A DNA stretch of 64,000 nucleotides from Gigantopelta aegis (taxonomy: Eukaryota > Mollusca > Gastropoda > Neomphalida > Peltospiridae): assembly GCF_016097555.1 (NCBI RefSeq), contig NC_054708.1, forward strand, positions 20,190,460-20,254,459, written 5' to 3'. This document shows positions 33,701 to 44,344 of this stretch, one piece after another. Position 1 is the first letter of the stretch. Each line of letters opens with the position of its first letter. The notes beneath the pieces were generated by a model that did not search any database, was not told the origin of the DNA, and worked only from the letters and a program-made list of their open reading frames with translations. The position numbers and the translations under genes are program-made.

Positions 33701-35491
33701 TTTTGGTACACTGAAAATTCATTAGCAATTACTGTTTAATGTTTTAACATTGTGTAGGGATCTCTGGGACTTGTGTAGCGAACTGCGATGCGATACTGAA
33801 CAAAATGTTCTGTGGAGTATTGTAAAATTATGAGTATCATTCAGGGAACATTTTGTTCAGTATCACATTGCGATTCACTACGCAAGTTAAAGAGATCACT
33901 ACACAATTTTAAAACATAAAAAAAGTAGTTGCTAATCAATTTTTAACTGAATAGAAATATTGCCAATCAAAATTTTGCAAACAAAATATTCCCTGTCATT
34001 GGTCCGATATTTGTAAACTTTTATGAAATTCACAAACTCACCTAAACACGGAAATCCAGCATAAATTTCTTGCTTATCAGAAGCCTTATGTAGATTTTAC
34101 CTTTTTTCACCAATTGTCGATTACGATATTTGACCTCGAAATTACAAGACACAAGGGTACAGTGTATAGTTTTGTTCTTTGTCAAATTATGGTTTTAACA
34201 TATCCTGGTGTCATATGTTTTCGACACGATAAGCAAAAAATTAAAATATAATAAAAACAATACTTCGTACATACAATAATATTTTACCTTTCTCAAGTCA
34301 CATTAGTTTATTGTGAAAAAAAGTGATAATTTCCCATGAACGCCAAGTTTTCCTCCATAAACACTAGATGCTAAGTCATACAGGTGTTACCACTATATTT
34401 TTTACAAACGTCATATGTTTTCGATACTTTCATTGGCTGTTTATATTTGTCCTTGTTATGGCAGTGAAGGGTCTATACTCCGTACAATAATTTACATCAA
34501 AATCTTCATTTGAAAATAAAATCATAAAATGTTTGTAACTTGTAAAAAATATTGAATAATCTTCAGACCAATAGACAGCATTCACTTAAAACATATTTAC
34601 ATTATGTTTTCGTCATAGGCTAATGTCTAATCCTCTTGTTATACGTATCAACGACACCAAAATTTAGATTGTCAACTTAAGTATCTAACGGAGATACAGA
34701 ACTATATATTTTCAAAAAATCTAATTCCACTAAACCACCTTTGTTTGTAGTAAATGTAAATGTACATGTAAACATGCCCCAGCAAAAATTATCTAAAAGA
34801 ACTTTGCTGTGAATGACATAAGAGGTAACCCAACCAGCCTTCCATAAATTTTATTGTTCAGTGTAATCATAATGATCACGTAATATATCCTCTAACTTTG
34901 GCAGGTCAGATGTCAGTGTTGCAGACGATAACTTTGCAGGGATTTGTAATACCTGGATTTCGCTCTGTGAGGCATTTCATTAGTACCAAAATATTGCATT
35001 ACGAAAAACCGATAACATGCACTCTATTTATGGTATTATAATTAAAACATAAAGTTGGCAGCTTCAAGCTTGACTTGAAGCATTTTTAATATTGTGAGGA
35101 AAAAAGACACTTCGTTGTTTATGTTCAGGCTGATAGTGACGTAATATCTCGCGATACATGCAGTTATAAACAAAGTATCGAAAACATATGTCGATCGAAA
35201 TTGTATGACCGTATGATATTTATTGCAGTAAAAATAAACAGTTTTGGGTTTGGCCACAAAGTTAATTATACCTTTGTGAAATTCTGATTGTTTGTCAAAA
35301 TTCATGGCAACTAAAGTAGTTTGCAAAAAATGTATTTGTAAATAAGATTATTCCTTTAAAAACAAATTAAAACAAGCTATTTTGAACCTTACCCTGAGCA
35401 GAAGTTCATTCTCAAGCATAGTGTCTCGTTTTTCGCCCAAATAACCGGTAGCAGTATATACAAACTTTTTGTCTTTTTTAGAGCACTTCAT
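24785..35491 (-). CDS. CFAP77: Cilia- and flagella-associated protein 77, seven exons, complete
   Basis: CFAP77 is a microtubule inner protein of ciliary doublets, placed at the outer junction between A and B tubules in motile cilia. Coding exons (- strand, 5' to 3') are 35491-35393, 33116-33017, 31687-31450, 30050-29948, 28759-28730, 25657-25553 and 24913-24785. Every intron is GT..AG and the phases join exactly, giving 266 residues, somewhat shorter than I recall for human. Key segments are YTATGYLGEKRDTMLENELL, GLKYPGEGFIFG, PERDFMALNCQAVHNGLV, YRATHDIRV, YGMPTRPSTPIFDVLEHKFQ, TRSAMLRTF..EPPPLWQMPRF and a C-terminus with LQTFRTTKA and GTFGEGVY. These match animal CFAP77 from memory, notably the EPPPLWQ.PRF and TRPSTPI.D.L blocks. 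The start is the only Met at the head of exon 1. Exon 5 is only 30 nt. An X-box lies upstream, and the introns hold MITEs and SINE pieces. Confidence 0.92.
26275..26350 (+). mobile_element. 3' fragment of a SINE (third tail type)
   Basis: GTTTAACAACACCCCAGCAC, GAAAAATACATCAGCTATTG and GGGTGTCAAACTATGG form a tail distinct from tails A and B. The same words are tandemly amplified at 46981-47195. It lies in CFAP77 intron 6, between 25657 and 28730. Confidence 0.6.
26707..26853. mobile_element. Short copy of the 24327-24769 Tc1/mariner-type MITE
   Basis: The right end TGTGTTCCTTTATTTCTTTC..CATCAGTATA matches the termini of 24327-24769, and the left end (TATATAATGATGGAAAGTAG) is decayed. Interior words (CACAGTTTACTTC, GGCAGGCAATATTTGC) also match. 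It is in a CFAP77 intron and lacks the nested hAT MITE, which supports that MITE being a later insertion in the other copy. Confidence 0.65.
27840..28135. repeat. Diverged direct duplication, about 130 bp period, of a dispersed repeat
   Basis: Two copies share ACCACCATC(C)CAAGTTGTTC, CTACAAGT and GCAAGATATGGTCCGGACAA (starts near 27855 and 27988). The right side (GGACAATGCCATACCATAAT and CATAGATGGGTGTATAAAAA) matches the reverse of the repeat at 3245-3360. It lies in a CFAP77 intron. Type of element unknown. Confidence 0.65.
28228..28560 (-). mobile_element. SINE remnant interrupted by a hAT-type MITE
   Basis: The reversed SINE central domain (AGCAGCAAGGCATCCTTTAT, CAACAACCTTTGATAAACC) continues after the insert as CCAGTTGTGCAGCATTGACT. 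It lies in a CFAP77 intron and lacks recognisable tail B. Confidence 0.6.
28295..28504. mobile_element. hAT-type MITE with 8-bp target duplication
   Basis: It starts CAGGGTTTAAG and ends ACTAAAACCCT. The flanking 8-mers GATAAACC (28287-28294) and AATAAACC (28505-28512) match at 7 of 8 positions, and removing the element restores the SINE reading CTTTGATAAACCAGTTGTG. That identifies both the boundaries and the 8-bp duplication expected of hAT. Confidence 0.85.
28856..29240. mobile_element. TTAA-flanked MITE, older copy
   Basis: The left end TTAA then AGGGACAGTCCTGAGTTTAC is mirrored by TGCAAACTCAGGACAGTCTC at the right, where the TTAA is decayed. Interior words (CAGACACTGATATTCTAAAC, AAGAAAATATATTTAGTATG) match the younger copies at 39537-39860 and 62898-63221. 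It lies between CFAP77 exons 4 and 5. Confidence 0.8.
30129..30620 (+). mobile_element. tRNA-headed SINE interrupted by a MITE
   Basis: The head (GTCTCGCTGGTATAGTGGTT, GGTACTGGGTTCACATCC) and body (CTCAATGGGTAGGTGTAAGG, TTATCTCTCACTAACC) resume after the insert with CTAACCACTAACCCACTGTC and GAGGTGTGTGCCCAG. It is the same family as 2262-2515. It lies in CFAP77 intron 3, just upstream (in gene sense) of exon 4. Confidence 0.75.
30264..30540. mobile_element. MITE (CAGGGCTCGAAA ends) nested in a SINE
   Basis: The exact 12-bp terminal repeats are CAGGGCTCGAAA and TTTCGAGCCCTG. The flanks are CACTAACC and CTAACCAC, which share CTAACC but do not give a clean 8-bp duplication. The interior (GGTCACCAAATGCGCCCAAT, GGGCAACTTAAATATT) loosely resembles the hAT family seen at 28295-28504. 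Confidence 0.72.
30921..31047. repeat. Inverted repeat with 33-bp arms
   Basis: TTGACCATTTGCGGACATTA..GGTTTTAC is mirrored by GTAAAACC..TAATGTCCACAAATGGTCA around a loop of about 60 bp. It is probably a MITE and lies between CFAP77 exons 3 and 4. Confidence 0.7.
32250..32345 (+). mobile_element. Decayed SINE tail A fragment
   Basis: GCAGTGGGTTTTCTCTCTAA, ATGCTGAGTGTGTCATTAAA and TAAAACAT match the last part of type A SINEs (GCGGGTTTCCTCTC..TGTTGAGTGCGTCGTTAAATAAAACA) with many changes. It is an old, 5'-truncated copy in CFAP77 intron 2. Confidence 0.6.
32812..32944. repeat. Inverted repeat with arms of about 58 bp
   Basis: The left arm TCTGAAACGATCTCAGCGTC..AAAACCATCGTA..TGACGTCAC is matched by GTGATGTCA..TACGATGGTTTT..AAGATAGCTTTGAAA at the right. 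The arms have diverged and the loop is tiny. It lies just beyond CFAP77 exon 2 and could form a large hairpin in the intron. Confidence 0.7.
33390..33640. repeat. Dispersed repeat also present at 36660-36900
   Basis: Shared words in the same order: ATTCTATAAAAAAGG or ATTCCATAAAAAGTC, GATCTC..GAAGTC.ATA.AGGTGACA, GACAAAATGTGGG, TCTAA..AAATTAAAGGTAGGAG and CAATTTAT. Identity is moderate. At 36.7 kb it sits next to an inverted repeat, suggesting it is part of a larger transposon. Confidence 0.6.
33645..34012. mobile_element. Snap-back MITE (palindrome with arms of about 165 bp)
   Basis: Left arm words ATCTTGATTAGCAATATTTT, TTAACATTGTGTAGGGATCT and GATACTGAACAAAATGTTC are mirrored at the right as GAACATTTTGTTCAGTATC, AGATCACTACACAATTTTAA and AAATATTGCCAATCAAAAT. 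The arms meet near 33830. It lies in the first CFAP77 intron. Confidence 0.8.
34411..35186. mobile_element. Putative DNA transposon defined by matching inverted ends
   Basis: CATATGTTTTCGATACTTT (34412-34430) reappears exactly inverted as AAAGTATCGAAAACATATG near 35168-35186, with partial similarity inward (TGGCTGTTTAT and GTTTATAAC). A third partial copy (GTCATATGTTTTCGACACGA) lies at 34210. No transposase frame lies between and no target duplication is seen, so this is tentative. Confidence 0.45.
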
Positions 35492-35601
35492 TGTTCTTGT
35501 TTTAGTATTATATTATCTGAAATAGCGATGTCAAGTGTTTTGTCGCCGAGTAATCGTCTACTTAAGTATATATTTAAAACCTGTATACACTAATGGTGTT
35601 G

Positions 35602-35615
35602 GTTTCCATGGCGAC
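35602..35615. promoter_or_regulatory. X-box (RFX-binding motif) upstream of CFAP77
   Basis: GTTTCC-AT-GGCGAC fits the RFX X-box consensus RYYNYY-N(1-3)-RRNRAC at every position, on both strands. It is 111 bp upstream of the CFAP77 ATG, the distance usual for RFX-driven ciliary genes. A chance match to so loose a consensus is possible, but gene type and position agree. Confidence 0.7.
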
Positions 35616-35936
35616 AACGCAATGTTTCTTTTTTTTTAACTTGTGCACGAAAGAGCTTCGTACAAGGGACGCAACCATCGCGTGTATATATTTAAGTCTC
35701 ACTACACAGATCACTTCCGGGTGAGAGTTTATTCATCACGTTCCTAATTGTGACACGTTATGGTTCACATATTCACTTCTAGGAAATGGTGAAGAATTAA
35801 AACAATATGTATGCTTAATGGTACGCCTTCTGGCTGTATTTTGCCCATGTCATTTTGTAATATTGAGCATCGACCTTTTGGAACATGGGTGTATAGCGCA
35901 AGAGACAGCCGGAGTGAATCGGTTAATGAACCACTT

Positions 35937-37128
35937 GTCCGGACGGTATCAGGTCGTTTCGCCCCCATACCGGTTCGTTTCGCCCTCTATACAGGGTCGT
36001 TACGCTCTCATGTTTATGTTTGTGAATGATGAATAAATTTGTTTACGTGACTCTAGTTACAAATCAGATATAGGTTATCAATTTGTAACCCTTTATCAAC
36101 CATAAACACCATTTATATGTATATGTTATTATGTGCAATATTTTAAAGAACCCCTCCCCTCACACCATCCCAGTTCCTACGGGCCTGATGTATTTTATAT
36201 TAATAAGTACAAAGACTAGCCTACACAATGATATTGTCGATAGGACATATTAGTTATAAAGTGTTTTGGTGTGGGTGTGTGTGTGTGTGTGTGGGGGGGG
36301 GGGGGGCGCTTTTCTGCAAATTTGCAAAATTGGCCTCTGTAATATCCATTGACGTGTCATCTTTACATCTATGCTGAAGAAGATTTATGATAAAATATTA
36401 AAAAGGACCATTTGCTTCAGTTTACATTTAAATACATGCAGTTTTCTGCTGTCTGCCATTTTGGGTTTTTTTATGGAATACTCTACAAGTGGGGTGAAAA
36501 TCAATGATCTCTTGTGGTATCTTTAAACATTTTAAACAATCAAATAATATTAATAATAATAAAATAATATGACGTCATCACATTTGTATTTATATCATAA
36601 CATGTTATTACATTCAACGGTTGTTAGATTAAGTCATATCCTTTCACCCCTCTTGTAGAATATTCCATAAAAAGTCAAAATGGCAGCCGGCACAAAATTA
36701 CATGCTTTTTGCCCTATGCGATCTCGGCGAAGTCGATACAGGTGACATGGTTATCATCTAGTATGTGGAATCCATGCCATTGTAATAGTTTTTTCAAGAT
36801 TTCTGTCTGGACAAAATGTGGGTAAAATCTAACGAAAAATAAAGGTAGGAGCAATTTATTGTAGTTGTCCACATTTTGTTTCGGACTTTACGTCTACAAC
36901 CTTGTTGCCTGTTAGGTGACTATTACGACAAAATTATGGGTAAAATTATTTTTATATACCAAATTTTGCATACTAGTACCACCCCAATACATAGGGGCGA
37001 AACGACTCATAATAGAGGACGAAATGACTCATTCTAAGGGCGAAATGACGCGGGGCGAACGGGAATAAGGGCGAAACGACTCGGGGTCGAATAGGAATAA
37101 GGGCGAAACGACCCGGATTCGTTCGGAC
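35937..37128. mobile_element. Transposon-like element with subterminal GTCGTTTCGCCC repeats
   Basis: The ends carry GTCCGGAC at the left and GTTCGGAC at the right. The left side then has two copies of a (GG)TCGTTTCGCCC motif (near 35952 and 35973) and the right side has five inverted copies (GGGCGAAACGAC-like, 37000-37110). Subterminal repeated motifs pointing inward are common in transposons such as hAT or Transib. No transposase was found. Inside lies another inverted repeat (36451-36690). Confidence 0.6.
36451..36690. repeat. Inverted repeat with arms of about 47 bp
   Basis: CTGCCATTTTGGG..ATGGAATACTCTACAAGTGG at the left is mirrored by CCCTCTTGTAGAATATTCCA..CAAAATGGCAG at the right. The right arm runs straight into the dispersed repeat shared with 33390-33640. 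Confidence 0.72.
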
Positions 37129-37385
37129 CGGTACTACAGCCAGATGCGGTTATATAGCAAAAAACTGAGACGGAAATGTTCTCAATTTTGGAGTGAAAAT
37201 AAATGCTTATATAATGTATGTTCGCAATGGTGTATGTTGTTAGTGCCAACGAGAACCCGTTCTATTGGCAATCTTCGTTTAAAGTTGGGCAATTTAACAT
37301 GGGTTTCAATGGCAGATGACATCTGTGTAGTGAGACCTTAATGCTTGGCCATTTAGAATCAAATAGGCCTATATATATATATATA

Positions 37386-38879
37386 CTCTTCAAAAGAAGA
37401 AACGCAAAACCACATTGTCGTAACATTTGGAGAATTGATTTAATTATTGAATGGTGAGTCCGATAATTACCAAATGTTGCAGGATTGTTCACAATTCACT
37501 CTAGTCCATTGTGAGTAAGTGATAGGACACACCACCAAGGTCAAGGTCATCTGGAGTCAATACCGGGTGTGGCCTCCGCGTGTGTTGACAACTGCCTGGC
37601 ACCGCCTGCCCATTGAAGCAACCAGAGTACGGATGACGTCCCGGGGGATGGTGGCCCACTCGGCCTGCAAGGCTGCTGCCAGCTCGGGCAGGGTCTGGGG
37701 CTGTGGTTGTCGCTGTCGGAGGCGTCGGTCCAACTCGTCCCATAGATGCTCAATTGGGTTCAAATCCGGTGATATCGATGGCCAAGGAAGGACATTAATG
37801 TTGTTGTTCTGTAGGAAAGCCGTTGTGAGACGTGATGTGTGAGGCCTGGCGTTGTCATGTTGGAACACTGCGTTGGCGTTGGCCATAACTGGAACGATGT
37901 GTGGCCGGAGGATCTGGTCAATGTAGCCCTGTGCATTCAGGTTGCCCTGCACGTGGACCAGGTCAGTTCTGCCAGTGTGTGAGATGGCTGCCCACACCAT
38001 GACACTACCCCCGACGAATCTGTCCACTTCCTGCACGCAGTTTGCCACATAACGTTCACCACGACGCCTATACACGCGACATCTTCCATCATGACGTCGG
38101 AGCAGAAATCGGGACTCGTCACTGAACCACACCTGTCTCCATCGCAGTTGAGGCCATTGTCGATGAATCTGGCACCACTGCAGTCGGAGTCGACGGTGTT
38201 GTGGTGTTAAGATGACACCTCGAACTGGACGTCTGGCACGAATTCCTACCTCACGTAGGCGGTTCCGTACGGTCTGGTCGGATATCCTGCGCAAACCTGG
38301 TATTGCTGCGGCTGTGGAGGTGGCAGTAGTCAATCGTTCCCGAAGGTGGTGTACCCGGATGTAGCGGTCCTGCCCGGGGGTAGTGACCCGTGGTCGACCG
38401 GATCTAGGGAGGTCACGTGTTGATCCATGTTGCTGGTAACGGTCCCACAGTCTGGAGATGATGCTTGGGGACACATGGAATGCCCTGGCAACGGCTGTTC
38501 TGGATTCGCCTGCGTCGAGTCGGCCGATGGCATTGTTTCTCTGCGGTTCACTGAGACGTGGCATGTCCTGGATTGTCAACTGTCGGCCAGATACAGAGGC
38601 CAGGCAAGCGAACACCCTGCACTTTTATACTGTCGGTGTTCATGTTGAACGTGCAGACAACGCACGTGCAGTGGTGACATGGTTTGCACGTGGCTGCGTT
38701 TTTGCGAATATTCACATTTTGGAACTTTATTGTACAGTAGCTGCGTTTTATCGAATGTAACCGTGGGAATGTGTTTGGGACATGCAATGACCTTATATTC
38801 ACAAAGCATGAACCGGTAGGAAACATAAAATCGGAGTTATAACCCATTTGTACCCTTTTGCGTTTCTTTTTTTGAAGAG
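37386..38879 (-). mobile_element. Second Tc1-type DNA transposon, complete
   Basis: A 1494-bp element with 24-bp terminal inverted repeats (left CTCTTCAAAAGAAGAAACGC; right the same with one mismatch) between TA dinucleotides, inside a TA-rich tract. It holds one open transposase frame. Its ends and protein differ from those of the 13159-14759 element, so it is a different family. Confidence 0.95.
37557..38615 (-). CDS. Tc1-family transposase (DD34E), intact
   Basis: The frame is 352 residues without interruption. The N-terminus has helix-turn-helix segments (AIGRLDAGESRTAVARAFHV, ISRLWDRYQQHGSTRD) and a GRPR linker. The catalytic core shows FSDESRF, GGSVMVWAAIS, QHDNARPH and SPDLNPIEHLWDEL, with 34 residues between the second Asp and the Glu. 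The most likely native start is at or just before MPRLSEPQRNNAIGRL, because the first residues (MFACLASVSG) look like upstream read-through. It is clearly related to the 13370-14431 transposase but from a different subfamily. Confidence 0.95.
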   Translation of the reverse strand: MFACLASVSGRQLTIQDMPRLSEPQRNNAIGRLDAGESRTAVARAFHVSPSIISRLWDRYQQHGSTRDLPRSGRPRVTTPGQDRYIRVHHLRERLTTATSTAAAIPGLRRISDQTVRNRLREVGIRARRPVRGVILTPQHRRLRLQWCQIHRQWPQLRWRQVWFSDESRFLLRRHDGRCRVYRRRGERYVANCVQEVDRFVGGSVMVWAAISHTGRTDLVHVQGNLNAQGYIDQILRPHIVPVMANANAVFQHDNARPHTSRLTTAFLQNNNINVLPWPSISPDLNPIEHLWDELDRRLRQRQPQPQTLPELAAALQAEWATIPRDVIRTLVASMGRRCQAVVNTRGGHTRY

Positions 38880-39050
38880 TATATATATATATTTTTTTTT
38901 TAACCATCGGGCACCGTCTTTCGGTATTCATTGACTGTACTGTTGTATTTTGTTTGTATTTTACATATATGTAAAACATATTATAGAATTTTAATGCTTT
39001 TAATTTTGGTTTATGTTTAATATTTTAAAAGGATTTTAGAATATCTAGAT

Positions 39051-39173
<123 letters not shown>

Positions 39174-39199
39174 TACTCCGCCGTGCATGGTAGACTTAC

Positions 39200-41315
<2,116 letters not shown>

Positions 41316-41429
41316 CTGAAATACGTTTGGGTTAGTGACGTTTGCACATTATAATATCGGTTTAATAATAATGTTCCAACAGCAATCGAATATCTATTAC
41401 AACATATGTCTAACTCCAAGATATAAAGA

Positions 41430-41570
41430 AAGAAATGTTTTATTTAACGACGCACTCAACACATTTTATTTACGGTTATATGGCGTCAGACATATGGTTA
41501 AGGACCACACAGATTTTGAGAGGAAACCCGCTGTCGCCACATAGGCTACTCTTTTACGACGGGCAGCAAG

Positions 41571-41577
<7 letters not shown>
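41430..41577 (-). mobile_element. SINE type A tail, 5'-truncated, ending in a (CT)n tract
   Basis: Reversed tail A (AAGAAAGAAATGTTTTATTT, GGTTATATGGCGTCAGACAT) and part of the central domain (GGCAGCAAGGGATCTCTCTC) run straight into (CT)n at 41573-41646, which in turn runs into (GT)n to 41670. It lies just upstream of the orphan SRCR exon. Confidence 0.8.
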
Positions 41578-41663
<86 letters not shown>

Positions 41664-41670
41664 TGTGTGT
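41573..41670. repeat. (CT)n(GT)n compound microsatellite
   Basis: About 74 bp of CT followed by about 24 bp of GT, joined directly to the SINE central domain. The expansion may have started from the GATCTCT of the SINE. Confidence 0.95.
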
Positions 41671-42233
41671 AAAAATAATACCAATAAAGAAGTGTTTCTG
41701 TTTATTTCCATATGAGGAAGTAAAGTTACAGACAAAATACACAAACGTAATTACCACAACGGCTTGAACAAAGTAACAAAAACAAATTTTTATTTTGTTA
41801 AGTGTTTTTCAACGGATATAAGAACAGTGTTACTGTACACGTAAATAAGTTTACTGGTAAAAACGTTATTCATACTCGGATATGACTCATGATATTAGTA
41901 ATCTGAATTTAAAATTGATTTTTAAAACTATTACTTATGCATATCTTTATCTTAAAAACCCAAATTACAGTGGAAAATGTTTACATGAGTAACATGACAA
42001 TGTGTTAGTGTCAGTAAAGTAGATAAATAATATAAACATTTTTGTTTAAAGAAGACAAAAACACCTCCGTTGTGGTAATGACACGGTAGTTGTGGTAATG
42101 GCACGTGTACTGTTGTGGAAATGACACAGCAGAAACAACAATAACAAATACATGTTTGCAGAGTCAAAGTTTTAACATCCTCTTCACTGCTGAGCACGCA
42201 AATAGAATAAAAAAGTAGGAAAGGAATGTTTAA

Positions 42234-42604
42234 AGGGACAGACCCTAGTTTCAACCCGTGAAAATTAACACTAACTTTAGTTAATCTACAAACATGTAAC
42301 ACATTTGGATAAAGTTACAACTGAGTGAAACATGAGTCTGTGACTTTGAAGTGGTAAAATACCCTCTAAAAATAGACTAAAACTCGACTCCATAACTGTT
42401 ACTTCTCAGACACACGTGCTTTTATAAAAATATGAGAAATGCATTTTGTGATATTAAAAACACCATGATGACCAAAAACACATCGAATGTACGGAAATTG
42501 ATAATCTAAATAATAAAATCTAAGTAAAGTGTGATTTCAGTTATCAGAAACGACTATGATAGTAAAAAATATGCCTTAGTGTTTAAAAACTAGGGTATGT
42601 CCCT
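42234..42604. mobile_element. TTAA-flanked MITE, diverged family member
   Basis: The left end TTAA then AGGGACAGACCCTAGTTTCA pairs with the right end AAACTAGGGTATGTCCCT then TTAA. Interior words such as ACACATCGAATGTACGGAAA and TTGATAATCTAAATAATAAA parallel the 39537 element loosely. Another partial copy ends near 47690 (CAGCAAATTCAGACTGTCTC, TTTAATAA). Confidence 0.78.
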
Positions 42605-42904
42605 TTAATTTAACAACGCACTCAAAACATTTTTGTTAGAGGGTGAGGCGGGATGTTAAATAATTTACTATAGTCCTGCCTACATAGACCACAAAAACGA
42701 TATTATAATGATATTTAGAGTAATGGGTCTGCTAGTGCTCTTAGATCCTACAGTGCCTTTTTTTTTACAGCCATAAAAGTGTCTTCTGTGTGGTCATCCT
42801 GAAATATAAGCAGAGTATGTCGATAACATTGGCTGTATATGGGTTTTTAAAACAACGTGAATCCATTTTTAAATTATGACAGCACCCTAATATTCGTTGA
42901 CATA

Positions 42905-44118
42905 CGAGGGTTCGATGAAACGTTTTGAGCTTAACTATGCTGCACTTTTGGAATGATTTTCTTTACTAGTTATTTTTCAACATAGTCCCCTTGACGGTCC
43001 ACACATTTCTGTCAGCGGTGTTGCAGCGCCTGGATCCCTGCTTTGTAAAAGGTTTCATCTTGCTTCTCAAAAAGTCTTGAACGGCGGTTTTGACCTCACC
43101 CTCAACATGAAAACGCTTTGCCAGCTAAGCGTTTCTTCATGTGTGGAAAGAGATGGAAGTCCGAGCGTGCCAGATCAAGGAGTATGGCGGATGTTGAATG
43201 AGGCTGAAGCCACAGTTATAGACATTTCATTTCAAGTTATTTTCATGCTTATTAAGGTTCAAGCACGCTGTCCTTGGCACACATCTGGGCTGTCTGGGCA
43301 GTGGGTTAGTTGTTAGTTGGTTAGTGGCTAATGAGAAAGAAGAGGGTGTAGTGGCCTTACACAAACTGAGGCCATAATTTTTCCAGCAGATGAAACGACC
43401 TTTACCTTCTTCGGAGGAGGTGACACCGGGTGTTTCCACTGCATGGACTGTTTCTTGGTCTCTGGTTCGAAGTGATGGACCCAACACTCATCCTCAATCA
43501 AATAACGTTCAATGAAATCAGCCGGATCTGCTTTAAAAAAGTGCCAAGTTTTCCATAGATATGGTCAGTCTGGTGCGCTTTTGATCAGGGTTCAAAAGGC
43601 GTGGTACCCATCGAGCAGAAACCTTTGACAATCCAAGTTCTTTGGTTAGACTCTTCTCGACTCGCTCATGACAGATGCCAACTGCAGCAGCTATGGAGCG
43701 AAAAGTCAATCGTCTATCATCCATCACCATTTGGTGCACATGATCAATGTTTTCCTGTGTGGAGGCAGTTGAAGTCCTGCCAGACCTTGGTTCATCTTCA
43801 ACGCTTGTTCTCTCCCTTTTGAATTCCGCTGCCCATCTTTTCAGTGGCAAACGAGGGAGCACTATCTCCTAATGTACCGACCATATCGGCATGGATTTGC
43901 GTGGGAGTTAACCCTTTCAAACTGAGATACTTGATGACGGCTCGGTACTCGGTTTTCTCAATTTTCACAAAAAAGTTGATACCTCTGAACTTCAAAGTCC
44001 TGCTGCAGTCACCGAAGATGTTGTAAACGTGAAACAAAATAGCTAATTATGTGCCTACCAAGTTTCACCGTTCTAGCAGCACTCCATCATAGTTAGGGTC
44101 AAAACGTTTCATGCCATG
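42905..44118 (-). mobile_element. Broken mariner-family transposon, split by a SINE
   Basis: The ends ATGAAACGTTTTGAGCTTAA and, in reverse, ATGAAACGTTTTGACCCTAA form the terminal repeats. Minus-strand mariner pieces read in order: KTEYRAVIKYLSLKGLTPTQ (about 43960), FKRERTSVEDEPRSGRTSTA (about 43810), ENIDHVHQMVMDDRRLT, then FIIEDECWVHHFEPETKKQS and MQWKHPVS (about 43460), a SINE insertion, then ARSDFHLFPHMKKR and FYKAGIQAL (about 43100-43020). The frame changes at least once between the first two pieces and stops lie in the C-terminal part, so it is inactive. The sequence follows the vertebrate-and-invertebrate mariner layout ending in GDYVEK. Confidence 0.85.
43215..43372 (-). mobile_element. 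SINE fragment inside the broken mariner
   Basis: Reversed SINE 3' body: TATTAAGGTTCAAGCACGCT, GGCACACATCTGGGCTGTC, GTTAGTTGTTAGTTGG and AGAGGGTGTAGTGGCC match the reverse of the element at 2262-2515. It interrupts the mariner core just after SAGKI, so it inserted after the mariner. Confidence 0.78.
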
Positions 44119-44344
44119 AGCCAAATCCATTTCATGCCCAAGCACTGGATTTTATATTGGGCGCGGGGGCACCCACATTGGGGCAGAGGGCAACAACAAT
44201 GTATAAAGTCCTGTTGTGTGTATGGGTGTGTGGGGGGGGGGGGGGGGGGGTATAAAAATATATAACGTGGTGAGTGGAAACAAGATGCATTGCCCCACGC
44301 TTCTCCCCTCTGGCTGCGTATACGCTAGTGTGCCCATGTTACCT

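Noticed and set aside
37519-38809. Frames of 61-143 codons on both strands inside the second Tc1 element.
   Set aside because: Shadows of the 352-codon transposase and of its terminal regions.
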